Shown here piece after piece: positions 11,501 through 21,429 of a stretch of 64,000 nt of DNA (the stretch's first letter is position 1; each line of letters opens with the position of its first letter). The stretch spans positions 177,399,021 to 177,463,020 of the forward strand of contig OY992537.1 of the NCBI GenBank assembly GCA_963921195.1, in the 5' to 3' direction. The notes beneath the pieces were generated by a model. It made no database searches and was not told the DNA's origin. It saw only the letters and a program-made list of their open reading frames with translations. The stretch is from Pegoplata infirma. Lineage: Eukaryota > Arthropoda > Insecta > Diptera > Anthomyiidae. Both the position numbers and the translations under genes were made by a program.

Positions 11501-14500
11501 AAATCAACATAAATTCACATTCCTGCACTATTTTTCTGCGAAAAAAATATCTATCAGAATTTTTTTTAATTCAACCTCTGTTCGAATAAATGAACATTAA
11601 TCCACAAATATTTGAAATTGAGTTTCAATCAAGAAAAACGCGGTTTCAATAAATTTTTTTATTGAAACTCCATTGATGAAGAAAATTGTTATAACAATCA
11701 TCAACTTAATAGGTGATTAATTGAATACCTTATCAATCAAATATTTTTCTATTTTGATCAAAAATTTGATAACATTTTTTTTATTTTTAGTCAATTAAAA
11801 TAATGATTGATTTAACAAATAAATTGTAAGTTTGTGACAAAATTGTTTGAAAATGCTAATTTTTTGCTTCTCAATATGTTGCCAACAATAAATAATAAAA
11901 AAAAACCGATTATTTTGTATATTTTTTTCAATTAATTTATTTAAATATTAAAAACGAAAAAAAATATGGTATTTTTAAAAATTTTAATTAGATAGTAAAA
12001 GAAAATAACAAAAAAAAAAATTAAAACAATGATTGATTCATTTAAATTTTGTTAATCAATAGATTTAATTGGAAATTTTTAGCCAATAATTTTTTGTGTG
12101 ACATGAAATGGGTTAATTGAGAGTAAATAACTTAATTATTATACGTTTTATTAAAATATTAACTATACAAAAAAAAAACGAACACCTGTTTCAAACCGGA
12201 TTTATTTTTTTAATACAATTTAATAGAATTTGTTGTTATTAGTTTATTAACTTACCGGTCTCTAATATTTTCTAAATAATCGGCTATATAATCTACCATA
12301 TTTTTGGCAAAATCACGGAATTCAGGAGCTTCCATATCGATCTATAAGGAAAGAAAAGAGAAAAAAATCTAAATTATATTATAAAATGTTTTAATGCAAC
12401 AATAACGGATAAAAACAAAAAATCAGTGACATACAAAATCGCTGAATATGTCTCAGAGTCTGAATACACTGTAAAACAGTGAAAAAAAACAAGAACTTGA
12501 CTATATAGGTTCGATTCTACTACCAAAAGGAAGTAAAACCCTACACTCAATATAATTACTCTGTTAAATACTCTGTAAAATGACTGTAATCTCAATTCGA
12601 CAGATATTTGACAAAGTTATCTGTCGAAATACAGATTTTAAGAAAATACTTTGTATTTTCTTGTGACCGAAAAACAAAATTTTATCTATAATTTTACTTT
12701 GTAATCTCTATTTTACAGATAATAAACATAGTTTTTTTGTTAAAATACGGATTTTAGAAAAATAATTTGTTTTTTTCTCGTAACCAAAATACTAAATTTC
12801 ATTTGTAATTTTACTTATTGCTATGTAAAAATAAAAAAACTTCCAAATATGACCGTCTTTAAAAATTGTCTTAAATTACAATAAAAACTGGTAAATTTTA
12901 CGAGGATGACGTGTAAAACTGGAGTTACTTGTTAAAAACTCGTAATATTAACAAAAATAAAAAAGTAAATTTACAATTTGGTTGCATTAAAGCAGGCAAA
13001 TTTAACAAAATTTTAATTTTAATTAATTTAATTTTAATGAATGTTTTTGATGCAGAAAAGTTTTACTCATAAAATGGATTTAACTAAAACTTTGTAAATT
13101 TACAGAGTTTTTTTGGTAAAATTCTTTTCGGTTTAATCAATATTTTACAGGTAATTCTGTAAATTTACATTTTTTTTTATCGAAATCATTTTACAGAGTT
13201 TTCTTCGTAAAATAACAAAAAATCTTGCTGGTTGGAAATCTATGGTATTTTCTGCTGGCTCAGCAGAGTATCTCTGTAATTTAACAGAGTGATTTTTTTG
13301 AGTGTATGCTCGAATTGCCCGGTATGGTGCCCAAATTCTTTTTTTTTAGGGTTCTGAAAAAGCGTTGGGGCTCAAAAAATATTGAGGGTCGGTCATACAT
13401 TTGACTTCTCTAGGGGCAACCTTGGGACAGTTAGAGCGGTGGGAGAAAATTTTATAAAAATGTCATTTTGTATGGGAGCCCCCTTAGGGACTGGTGAAAG
13501 GGTGTATGTTAGGGTGGCTCGAATAATGATTTTTTTCGAATTTCATTCAAATTAGGGTTCGTTTTGGTCTAAAAACTTTATGTAAAAGACTTGTAAAATT
13601 TTTTTGCTACCTCCGAGAATTCCTAGTAAAAATAACTAGCTTTTTTTGCAATTTTACAAGCTTTTTACTAATAAAATTGTAAATTTACAACTTTTTTGAT
13701 ACGATAATACTTACAAGGAATTCTCGTTACTTTACTAGATTTCTTTTTATACCCTCCAACCACAGTATGGGGGTATACTCACTTTGTCATTTCGTTTGTA
13801 ACGCATAAAAATATCGGTCGGAGACCCCATAAAGTGCATACATTATTGATCCATGATCGATTTTAAGACATTCTGTGAATGTCCGTCAGTCCGTCCGTCT
13901 GTCTGTAGTTGGCACGATGCAGTCCAAAATAAAATAGCTAGCCTCCTGAAATCAGGCACGAATATGTCTTATGGTCCTAGGCAGGTTAAGTTCGTAAATG
14001 GAAAAAATCGGACCAGGGAGAAAAAAGTTCCCCCTTGAGGAACTAAACCAACCTCTGAAAAACACGATATTTTTTACGTGTTTTTTATATTTTTGTTAAA
14101 CAAATGAAACAAGTTTATGCAAGAAGAAGTTCAGAGTACTGCACTAGGACCGGGGTCTAAAAAAATTTGTTTTTTTTGACCGCCCCCCACCCCCCTTTGA
14201 GGGCGTTGATATAAAAAATAGTTTAAATAATGATAAAATTGTATAACTTTAGTGCAAAAAGCATAACAAATAAATTAGTAAACATTTTTCGAGAGGGGGA
14301 GGTGTCCCCCACTACCCTCCCCCAAACCCCCTCCCATAAAAAACGCCCCTGTAATTTTTGTACATGTTGGAGGATATAAAAGATTCGGCACAGCCGAATT
14401 TAACACTCTTACTTGTTTTTTGTAAAACTACCTCGGAAATTTAGACATTTACCAAAAAAAATTTAAAATTACAAAAAAGTTAAATTTCAATTTAACTTTT

Positions 14501-15568
14501 TTGTAATTTTTGTTAAAAAACTGTGAAAATGTTGGGGTGGAAAATATTTTGAGGGTCGGTCATACATTTGACTCCTCTAGGGGCACCATTGGAACAGTTA
14601 AAACGGTACACCCAAAAAAAAAACGTGGGTATTCAATACTAAAAATTTAACTAATTTTAGTCCAAAAGGACCTAGTGCAGAAATTGGTAACCAATACTAA
14701 AATTTTTAACTAATATTAGTCAAAATCCGTAAAAATTACTAATGTTAGTACTTTGAAGATACTAAAATTAGTAACCAATTAGTAGATTTTGGTACAATAT
14801 CACTTACTAAACCTTTTACTGTAGAATTATTTTGAGTGTAGAAGCAGTTTTATAAAAATGTAATCTTTGTATCACCCTTAGGGAGTGGACCCAGTGCTTA
14901 GGTGTGTTTTGGGGCAAAAATTATTGGGATCTTATAATATCGGTCTTACATTTTGTCCATCTAGGGGCCACTGCAGGATACTTGCGGGGCTTTTTATGAA
15001 TTTTTTTTATTAAAAAACTACTATTTTTAGGGTACAGAGTGGTCTTCATAAGCTATTTAGAGTGCTTAAACACGTTCAGATTGTTTTGGTGTGTTCCCAA
15101 GAGAGTTGTTCAGCTTTACCATGGCTACAATTTTGCGAAATATTGTTAGGGAAAAGTCAACAGTCCCTGTTAGTTATACTTTTTTAAAGAAAGTCAAAGA
15201 AAAATATTTTTTTTTGGCATAAAATGTTAACGGAATTTGTTAAGCCACATTAGCACCAAGTCTGATTAAGCTGTTGGACAAAACCTGCTGATACCATATT
15301 TTGTGAGTCCCATCCAATCTTTAGAGTAGCATGAAAAGAAATTGGTCACCAAACTAGACAATCCGAGCATATATAGTCACGTTCTTATGTTTTTTCACTG
15401 TTGCACAGTGTAATTAATAATGCTGTAAACTTAATAAAATAAGATAACTGATAATAAAATACAAATAAATACACTCACCGACACCTTTGGATCCAGTTTA
15501 TCCAAATTAATATTACAACTAGTGTTATTATTAAGTTTATTTTTCCCCGACTCCATATTATTAGACAT
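1520..15568 (-). CDS. Ddc: Ddc, aromatic L-amino-acid decarboxylase (five coding exons)
   Basis: This PLP enzyme converts L-DOPA to dopamine and 5-hydroxytryptophan to serotonin. It serves neurons and the epidermis, where dopamine feeds cuticle tanning. Coding exons, read 5' to 3', are 15568-15479, 12341-12256, 3006-2772, 2704-2306 and 2236-1520. All junctions are GT-AG and keep frame, giving 508 aa (Drosophila Ddc is about 510). Visible active-site features are the HSSVERA histidine (H224), HVDAAYAG with the PLP-pairing D303, NPHKW with Schiff-base lysine K335, and the catalytic-loop tyrosine Y364 in DPLYLKH. H224 and Y364 argue for a true decarboxylase rather than the related aldehyde synthases or amd. 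Exon 2 carries an in-frame ATG (12335-12333). A transcript skipping exon 1 would give 476 aa, as in the Drosophila epidermal isoform. Introns of 3.1 and 9.2 kb are packed with transposons; the two 3' introns are under 80 bases. Confidence 0.96.
2306..2704 (-). CDS. Ddc: Ddc coding exon 4
   Basis: It encodes residues 138-270 (133 whole codons), from [12 protein letters not shown] to DGLIPFY. Acceptor AG at 2706-2705, donor GTAAGT from 2305. It includes the glycine-rich [14 protein letters not shown] segment that contacts PLP phosphate and the active-site histidine H224. Confidence 0.95.
2772..3006 (-). CDS. Ddc: Ddc coding exon 3
   Basis: It completes the split arginine codon from exon 2 and ends on the TGG codon of GFTW. 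Acceptor ACAG at 3010-3007, donor GTAAGT from 2771. It carries the substrate-pocket segment [19 protein letters not shown], which is strongly conserved in animal decarboxylases. Confidence 0.94.
3306..3836. mobile_element. TA-flanked CACTCAAAA MITE (531 bp)
   Basis: TIRs are CACTCAAAAAAAACCTTGTA and its complement ending TTTTTTGAGTG, with TA on both outer sides (3304-3305, 3837-3838). The interior repeats degenerate words around TTTACAAG and TTACTAG. It belongs to the CACYCAAAA group described under findings and sits in the large Ddc intron. Confidence 0.75.
4133..4378. mobile_element. GGGGGTCTACTGCGTAA MITE (246 bp)
   Basis: The ends are inverted copies of about 45 bases starting GGGGGTCTACTGCGTAA and continuing with diverged TCGAATCGAAA words. 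No target duplication could be fixed. Superfamily unassigned. Confidence 0.7.
4376..4706. mobile_element. Possible CCCAGTTGG-ended element
   Basis: CCCAGTTGG at 4376-4384 and its complement CCAACTGGG at 4698-4706 bracket about 330 bases that include ACATGTC and GGTCAGCGCTGACC palindromes. The terminal match is only nine bases and abuts the preceding MITE, so this call is weak. Confidence 0.35.
4740..5000. repeat. Degenerate CTCAGATTCTGAG / TTTTCCTGTAG repeats
   Basis: Imperfect units of 30-40 bases alternate a CTCAGATTCTGAGAC-type palindrome with a TTTTTCTGTAGAAAAA-type palindrome. The same satellite-like sequence recurs at 25.9-26.7, 28.0, 28.7-29.4 and 46.8-48.8 kb. Confidence 0.6.
5034..5590. 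repeat. Unit bounded by 44-bp direct repeats
   Basis: The block starting TTTTATAACTGAAGTTTTTA and running to GAGTCCATATT occurs at about 5034-5077 and again at 5547-5590 in the same orientation. The sequence between contains CAGCTTTCGGAAGAAGCCAC, which resembles ends of dispersed retroelements, possibly Penelope-like. The class is uncertain and no open frame is seen. Confidence 0.45.
6415..7764. mobile_element. TA-flanked CACTGAAAAAAA element (1.35 kb)
   Basis: CACTGAAAAAAATTGC at the left and GTTATTTTTTTCAGTG at the right form TIRs, with TA at 6413-6414 and 7765-7766. Both outer parts are rich in words such as TCATTAATGAAA and ATGAAACAAGTTTCAT. A second MITE sits inside at 6899-7084. Related in plan to the CACYCAAAA group. 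Confidence 0.65.
6899..7084. mobile_element. Harbinger-type MITE with TTA duplication (186 bp)
   Basis: TIRs of at least 24 bases start GGGGCATGTCACAGACTCAA at the left and GGGTCATGTCACAGACTCAA (complement) at the right. They are flanked by TTA on each side (6896-6898, 7085-7087). A 3-bp TWA duplication is typical of PIF/Harbinger elements. Nested in the 6415-7764 element. Confidence 0.7.
8262..8588 (+). mobile_element. 5'-truncated jockey/CR1-type LINE end with A34 tail
   Basis: Bases from about 8262 encode [16 protein letters not shown] and [12 protein letters not shown], the conserved C-terminal tail of jockey/CR1-like reverse transcriptases, ending in TAA. A 3' UTR of about 180 bases with AATAAA-like words follows, then an uninterrupted run of 34 A (8555-8588). 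The long pure A tail suggests a fairly young insertion. Target duplication not resolved. Confidence 0.7.
8720..8836. mobile_element. 117-bp perfect fold-back element
   Basis: Arms of about 45 bases, containing GCTAACGTGTATAAATTATC in one sense and its exact complement in the other, flank a 28-base spacer. Only one mismatch is seen, near the outer ends. It would form a stable cruciform or hairpin. It lies inside an ATACCCTCC-family repeat. Confidence 0.75.
9417..10799. mobile_element. CCCAGTCAGAAA TIR element (1.38 kb) holding a Helitron
   Basis: CCCAGTCAGAAATTTCCGAC opens the element, and TTTCTGACTGGG closes it, with AT on each outer side. The subterminal DNA is rich in GACGTT and CAACGC words, as in many non-autonomous TIR elements. 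A 5'-truncated Helitron (to 10156) occupies its middle. No transposase frame. Confidence 0.6.
9690..10156. mobile_element. 5'-truncated Helitron copy
   Basis: It shares long stretches with the 3' half of the Helitron at 45588-46590, including AATCACGCAAAAACGG, AAGCCGAATCTGTCACTA and GCAGCACAGATAGTACTA. It ends with a GC-rich hairpin followed by AGCTAG at 10151-10156 and then T, matching the Helitron CTAG|T terminus. Confidence 0.75.
10803..11600. other. AT-rich Ddc intron without recognised features
   Basis: About 800 bases of AT-rich sequence with A and T runs. I see no TIRs, coding exon or RNA gene. The small open frame at 11401-11589 has no recognisable composition. Confidence 0.5.
11600..12110. 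repeat. TTTCAATCA / TGATTAATT repeat element
   Basis: AGTTTCAATCAAG, TTGAAACTCC and many variants of ATTGATT and TCAATCAAA repeat in both senses, ending at TTTTTTGTGTG near 12102. The element at 55904-55990 starts ACACACAAAAAAATG and GAGTTTCAATCAC, so both are probably members of a CACACAAAA-ended family. Confidence 0.45.
12256..12341 (-). CDS. Ddc: Ddc coding exon 2
   Basis: It encodes [20 protein letters not shown] and on to NIRDR, 28 codons plus two bases. Acceptor TATAG ends at 12342; donor GTAAGT starts at 12255. The internal ATG at 12335-12333 corresponds to the start used by the shorter epidermal isoform in Drosophila. Confidence 0.94.
12544..13304. mobile_element. TA-flanked CACTCAA MITE, ACTCTGTTAAAT type (761 bp)
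   Basis: It starts CACTCAATATAATTACTCTG, ends ACAGAGTGATTTTTTTGAGTG, and is flanked by TA (12542-12543, 13305-13306). The interior repeats TGTAAAATTACAGA-like words. Removing it restores the terminal repeat of the host element, supporting the borders. Confidence 0.75.
13751..14420 (+). mobile_element. ATACCCTCC-family dispersed repeat, plus-strand copy
   Basis: It runs from TATACCCTCCAACCACAGTA to GATTCGGCACAGCCGAATTT and ACTCTTACTTGTTTT. Family landmarks include CTTTGTCATTTCGTTTGTAA, the CCGTC-rich GTCCGTCAGTCCGTCCGTCT and the CCCCCACCC tract. No coding capacity is visible. The class is unresolved. Confidence 0.65.
14609..14838. mobile_element. TA-flanked 230-bp MITE (copy 1)
   Basis: It starts CACCCAAAAAAAAAACGTGG and ends TAGAATTATTTTGAGTG, with TA at 14607-14608 and 14839-14840. 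It is the reverse complement of the element at 45330-45559, and both are exactly 230 bp. Removing it and one TA joins ACGGTAGAAGCAG, matching related host repeats. Confidence 0.85.
15479..15568 (-). CDS. Ddc: Ddc coding exon 1 (start codon)
   Basis: ATG at 15568-15566 opens 30 codons encoding [12 protein letters not shown] to [10 protein letters not shown], followed by donor GTGAGT from 15478. The [10 protein letters not shown] end matches the Drosophila CNS-specific exon. An acceptor-like ACAAG lies about 13 bases upstream of the ATG but its pyrimidine tract is poor, so the 5' border of this exon is uncertain. Confidence 0.88.
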
Positions 15569-16232
15569 TTTGAAAAAGCTTGTTAGAATAAAATTTTAAA
15601 AAATTTACCAAAACCATTATTTAAAAAATTTATTTAATAGGTTAGAACAGGATAAAGGCTGTGTTATTTAAATTGTATCGTAGGATAAATAAAAGTAGCA
15701 GACTAAGGCTGGGTTTTTGAGATCTCAGTTAAACTTGGATTAGTTAATCTAAAAACAGATTTGTGCTCCAATTACCAAGTTAGTAAACAAAATTTTGGTG
15801 GAATAGCTTAGTTTTGCTTGAAATGTTGGTATTTAATGAAATAATAAAAAATAAATCACATTTCGCTGGAAAACCCAAATTTCAAACTTCGTTTAACTTA
15901 ATCCATATCTCAAAACCCCGGCCAAAAATGCTTTTGATTTTCACGTACGCTTTAACCAAACTTTTTTTACAGTACAATACAGTTATACAGACCTCAGATA
16001 AAGGAATAATAAATCAAAATGCATATTAAAATTAAAAGGTGTTCAAAGATAAGGAAAAATTAAAAATTTTACAACAAACGTAAAAATGTTTTTAAATTTG
16101 AGTAAAATTCTAAAAATTCCTAAATTTTGTTTAGGAATTTTTATGTAAATTATATAATTAAAATATAATTAATTAATCATGTTAACAAATTCTTATATTA
16201 ATTATAATTACATTTAATTATAATTAACATTA

Positions 16233-16774
16233 CAGTAAAATCTCACAAATTAGAACCACTTTGTTCCTCGGGTAGTTCTAATTTCTGAAAAGTTATTATT
16301 TCTGGACATTTTTTTTTTAAGAAAATGATAAAATAACAATAAAAACAGTTACGACAGCTTTAATTTAATACAAAACTTTTTTTTTTGTTAATATTTAATT
16401 ACTACTTATAACACATTAAATTTGTAGAAAACACTTAAGGAAATGAGAAATTTGATTTTGATCCGTCATTAAACCCATCTTCATTCCATTTTTCGACTTC
16501 TCTTACACTTATGGTATGTGAAAATAAAAACAAAAGAAGTCCAGAACTTAGAACCACTCGTTCTAATTTAAGAGCGTTAACTACATATAATTCGGGTTCC
16601 CCTATTTAGTTTAAAAAAACTATAAAAAAAATATTTTGTAGTGTAAATAAAAAAAAAACTTCCAGAAATTAGAACCACATGTTCTAATTTTAGAGAGTCC
16701 AATACATTAAAATAGCCGGTTCTAATTTCTGGACTGTTCTAATTTGTGAGAGTTCTAATTTGTGAGATTTACTG
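16233..16774. mobile_element. pogo/Tigger-like MITE with TA duplication (542 bp)
   Basis: CAGTAAAATCTCACAAATTA at the left and the complement of CAGTAAATCTCACAAATTAG at the right are TIRs. TA dinucleotides lie outside (16231-16232, 16775-16776). The interior repeats GTTCTAATTT and TTAGAACCAC words in both senses. CAGTRAA-type ends with a TA duplication fit the pogo/Tigger branch of Tc1/mariner. Confidence 0.65.
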
Positions 16775-17067
16775 TATAATGTTTATTTTATTAAAGAAAA
16801 TTTTTAATCTATCAAAAAAATATAAAAACATGAAAATTAAATTTAATAATAAAAAGTTAAAAAAATTCTTGAAAATATTAGCAGCAGTTAATTTGTAATT
16901 CAAATATTTTTAATGATTAATTAAAAATTTACATAGAATTATTTTTTGATCGTTTGCTTCTTCAACACACTTTTAAAATGTAAAAATCTAAATAAATATT
17001 GAAATTTAAATACTTAAAATGTATTTGTAAAGATTTAATGAATTAATTTAAATATGAAACATAATAA

Positions 17068-19019
17068 CACTGTGCAACAGTGAAAAAAAACACTTGACTA
17101 TAAAGGTTTAATTCTACTACCAGAAGGTAGTAAAACAATATACATATGTACTCGGATTGTCCAATTTGGTGACCCATTTTTTTTTATGGGCCTCCAAATA
17201 TTTTGGAAACAGTGGTACCCACAAAATTTGGTGTCATCAGTTTTTTCCCAACACCTTAAACAGAAAACACTTTATGCAACAAAAAATTTAAACTTTTTTG
17301 AAAAAATATAGAAAAAAACAGTGTTTTTAGATTTTTTCGGAATAACTAACTGCCCCGCAGTCACCCTTAGATGGATAAAATGTAAGGGTGCTCCAATACA
17401 AAGAATTGATTTCTTTGATTTCCGATGGGATAGTTAGAGTGATGGGAGCAAATTTATTAAAAATGTCATTTTATATGGGAGCCCCTTTAGGGTGTAGGTA
17501 CGTTGGGCAAAAATGTTGAGGGGTTAAAATAAATAGGGATCGGTCTCGCTTTTTAATGCTCTAGAAGGCACTATGGGAGCGGTAGGAGATGATTTCATAA
17601 AAAAAAAAAAATTATGGGGACCGCCTTAAGATTTAAAGATAGATGGTATGTACGTTCTGTGAAAATGTTAGGATGAGATAAATATTGAGGGTCGGTCATA
17701 CATTTGACTCCTCTAGGGGCACCATTAGGACAGTTAGAGCTATAGTAGCACTTTTATAAAAATGAAATCTTTGTATGGAAGCATTCTTAGAGAGTAGACA
17801 CAGTGCTTATGCGTGCTTGGAAAAAATATTAGGTAGGCAAAAATTAATTAATACAATTTTGATAAATATATGGTTATGGAAAAAACAACAGAAGTTATTC
17901 TGAAAAAAAGTAAAAAAACAGTATTTTTTATATTTTTTTCAAAAAAAAAGTTAAAGAAATTTTTTTTCCTGGTATAAAATGTTTACAGAATTTGTTCAAC
18001 AAACTATTAGCCACATTATTTCTAAATATAATTAAGTGGAAGTCCCAAGTCTGATTAAGCTGTTGTTTTGTGGGTCCCACTGCTTTTCCGAATTGTTGGA
18101 TTCTTATAAAACAAAATTGGTCATAAAACTGGACAATCCGAATATAGGGCTCTACTCCCTTTTGGGGTGACCATTTTTTTCTGAACTCAAATCAGTACGC
18201 ACAAGTTTTATGTTTTTTTTTTCTAGAAATAACTCTCTGAAAACTGTTTTCTGTAGGAAAACACTGATAATTTTTGAGAAACATTGATGATTTTTCCAGC
18301 ACTGAAAAAGTTTCGCTTAAACTACTAAACTTGGGGTCAATTAGTATTCAGTAAAAACAACTGTTAAAATCAACTGTCATTAACTGTGTCGTTATTTTGC
18401 GGAAAATTTTGTTGACTACAAACAACTTAATTTTTCGGTGCAGAAAATATAACAAAAACCCACAGGTTTTGTGAATAAAAAGTTCACAGATTCTGAGGAC
18501 TTTTAATAACTCTTCCTTTTAGAAAACTTCCGAGATAATAAGCAAGTATTTTTTAAATAGACCTGATGTTCTGAGCGCTTTTTCTAATAAATTCGTATGA
18601 CATTACTTCATCGAGCATCTAAAAATCGTTTTAATCATCCAATTACATTATCATTCTAACAAAATATAAAAACATTTTTGGGTTAAGGAACCTCTTGATT
18701 TTCGAATTCTAAGCACTTTAGAATTCATTAAAAAATTATCTTATTGTCAGAATTAAGTCATAAAAAACTACGTTGAAGACTTATTTTATGGAAACTCAAG
18801 GTTTTGTATAGAATTTTCAAATAAAATTATTTTTTATGTTGAAATGTTCAAAAATCAGTACATATTTCAAAAAATCAGTACAAATCAGTACAACGTTTTT
18901 TGATCAGTACACGTGATCAAAAATCAGTACATGTACTGATAAAATCAGTACGAATGGTCAGCCTACCTATATAGTCAAATTTTTGTGTTTTTCAAAAGGT
19001 CTTTAGTTGTTGCATAGTG
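17068..19019. mobile_element. Second CACTGTGCAACAGTG TIR element (1.95 kb)
   Basis: The left end CACTGTGCAACAGTGAAAAA continues with ACTTGACTATAAAGG and TACTCGGATTGTCCAATTTG. The right side has the inverted ACTGGACAATCCGAATAT and ends TTGTTGCATAGTG. The middle shares CGGTCATACATTTGACTCCT with the 12467-15410 element. No exact target duplication is seen. A GGGTGACCA element is nested near its right end. Confidence 0.55.
18166..18963. mobile_element. GGGTGACCA / GGCTGACCA TIR element (0.8 kb)
   Basis: It begins GGGTGACCATTTTTTTCTGA and ends AAATCAGTACGAATGGTCAGCC, giving a short imperfect TIR. The word AAATCAGTAC is repeated several times near both ends. It sits inside the 17068-19019 element, and a shorter relative is at 966-1183. 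Confidence 0.5.
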
Positions 19020-19399
19020 TTATTTATCAAAATTATAAAATAAATAAAAATACTACTTAACAAATGTTATCGATAAACTACTGGTGTTTTAAAAGCGATT
19101 ATTTATTTATACAAGCAAAATATTTGGTTAAATGCAGTTTAAATATAACATAATACAAATTACAAAAAAAAATATAATTAAAATTCTTGTTAACCTTGAT
19201 ATAAAAAAAATGGATACTTTAAGTTTTTTTAAAGCCAAGATTTGTTTTTCGAAATTAAAGACAAATGTTTACCATGCACAAAAAAATAATATTAACTACA
19301 AATCTAATGCCAAATAATGTTTAAAAATTTTTTTATGTGAATACAAGACAACAAGCTACACCATTTTCAATTGTATTTTAAATATTTTTTTTTTTAATT

Positions 19400-21150
19400 T
19401 TTTTAAAAATTAGTTTAAAAATTTAATAATTCAGTGAAACTCTAAAGCCGCATTATCAATGTTGGAGTACTCCAATCTGTGGAAAATTGTATACCTTTCC
19501 CATTTGCAATTTAATATATGGGCACTTCCACCGAAAGGTCTACCAAGACCAAAAAACCAAAAGTTCTTGAAACGGATTTGTTTTAACATATTTTCATAGG
19601 AAAACAATCAAATTTAACTAAAGTGAACAAATTTTACATTTATTCATAACCCATTTCGAGATATTCGAATGTAAAGTCGAGCAAGCCAATTTTTTCTAAT
19701 TGGGACATTTCTATTGCACCTTTTGTTTTGTTAAAAGTTCTTAAAGAGAAGCATTAAATATTGACTTTTGATTTTAAAAAATCTTTCTGGAGATACAAAG
19801 AGCTAAAAAAAAATGCATAACAAACTATGCAATTCAAAAAATAACGGTTAGTTTTTGCTATGCTTTATCACACATTTCGATGTCCCGTGCGACATTGAAA
19901 AACAACATTTGTAATTAGTGCGTTAAGTGGACATGACGAAAGTTCATCAAAAATTGAGAACAAACACAGATTTTTATTACAATTAAAATAAAAAAATAAA
20001 AATTAAAAAATAATAAAATCTGTGGTCTTGGTTCTTATATAAAGTTGGTCACGTGCGACATGGTAAGCGTGGATTTTAAAATTTTGAAAAAATATTTTTT
20101 TCTTAAATAAATAATTTACTTATTTTAATACATTCTTTTAATTTATTTAAATATAGATGAGTATAAACGGCGAAAAAAATAAAGAGAGATGCAAACGGAG
20201 GAGAGAAAAGTTGAAGGAAGATGAAATGAAATTACAAGACAATAAATTAAACAAGTTGAAAAGTTAAATTCGACTAGGCGAATCTATGAATACCCTCCAC
20301 AATGCCCTTTTTAAGTGAAAGTAAATAACATTTTGGATTAGAAATATTTAATGTTATGTAAAATTTTTGAAAAAAAAAAAATAATTTGCTAAATTTTTTT
20401 TGAGTGTAAAACTTTTTCGAGTGTACTTTTTTGTGACAAAATTTTTGAGTACCAAAAATACGTTGTAAAATAGTTTTGTGACTTACAAATGTTTTAAAAA
20501 CATGTTTAACGGGTTTTCAACACGTGAATTTATTGTGAAACTAATCTGAAATTCTCGGTTTTGCTAATAACTTTTGAACCACTGAACCGATTTGGCTGAA
20601 ATTCAATACGAACCAGACCAGGGGAACGAAAAATATATATGCCAAGTTTTCTAAGCTTATTTATTTATAATTTGTTAAAAAAGAACAACAAAACAAACAT
20701 AAATATGATAATGGAAAAAACGGTCCCGTGCGACATGTCCCGTGCGACAGTGATTAAAGTTAAATTAAATAAAAAGTAGAAATAATTTTGAGGTAAAATT
20801 TTACAACTTTTAAGAGACATTATAAGCCAACATTTCAAAATTAGTCGCATTGTGATATTGCCTCAGGTTTAGCTGAAATCAGAGTTTTGATTGATAGTCG
20901 CGAAAACGACTTCTGTTTTTTGTCCCGTGCGAATGGTTGTCTTTTTTGCGATTATCTCGAAAGCTTGAAACAATTTTCAAAATCAACCTGAGCAACAATT
21001 ATAGAGCTAGTTAAGAGCTATAAGTTTCCCCTTTTGTCAAGAAAAAAAAACTTTTTATTTCGACTTTTTATTCAACTTTAATGTGTGCAACGGTCACGTT
21101 CGACATGATGGAATTGCCCATATTTTAATTTGTCTATTTTTTTCAATTCA
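19400..21150. repeat. Region with recurrent GTCCCGTGCGACA motif
   Basis: TCCCGTGCGACA or close variants (TCACGTGCGACA, TCCCGTGCGAAT, TCACGTTCGACA) occur near 19880, 20050, 20725, 20740, 20925 and 21095 in an otherwise AT-rich stretch with no coding frame. Spacing is irregular. It may be the interior of an old TIR element. Confidence 0.4.
20262..20610. repeat. Dispersed repeat, paired with 32030-32400
   Basis: The stretch from GAATCTATGAATACCCTCCA through TTTTTCGAGTGTA and TGAAACTAATCTGAAATTC to TTTTGAACCACTGAACCGAT is closely matched, with many small indels, at 32030-32400. Class unknown; the start resembles the ATACCCTCC family in reverse. Confidence 0.5.
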
Positions 21151-21429
21151 AATTTTAACTAATATTTTAAGCTAAACAAAACTGTTTTTTTTTTCAATTT
21201 GTTCGGAACTTTTCGATTTTCAAACCAAAAACTAAAATTTTATTGCATGGCTTCAGACCACTTTGAATATTTAAACCCAGGAACATTTTTTGGAACAAAT
21301 TCCGATTAAATGAGTTTTTTAATATATTCTACGGTAATCACAACAAAATTTTCAATGCAAAATAAATTTTTTAAAAAAAAACTACTTGGTCTTAAAACCG
21401 ATAGTTTTTGCGAAAATTTCGATTGAAAC

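Larger units (their letters stand above)
12467..15410. mobile_element. CACTGTGCAACAGTG TIR element (2.9 kb) with nested insertions
   Basis: Left end CACTGTAAAACAGTGAAAAA and right end complementary to CACTGTGCAACAGTGAAAAA share further matches (AACTTGACTATATAGG, GCTCGAATTGCCCGGT). TA lies on both sides (12465-12466, 15411-15412). The body holds the phrases CGGTCATACATTTGAC and CTCTAGGGGCACC, also seen at 17.2-18.1 and 59.1 kb. Nested inside are the TA elements 12544-13304 and 14609-14838, an ATACCCTCC-family copy, and a fragment of the 3306-3836 family. It separates Ddc exons 1 and 2. Confidence 0.65.

Noticed and set aside
1520..15568. Assignment as amd or an aromatic aldehyde synthase instead of Ddc
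   Set aside because: The active-site histidine H224 and loop tyrosine Y364 are those of a true decarboxylase, and near-identity to Drosophila Ddc runs along the whole length.
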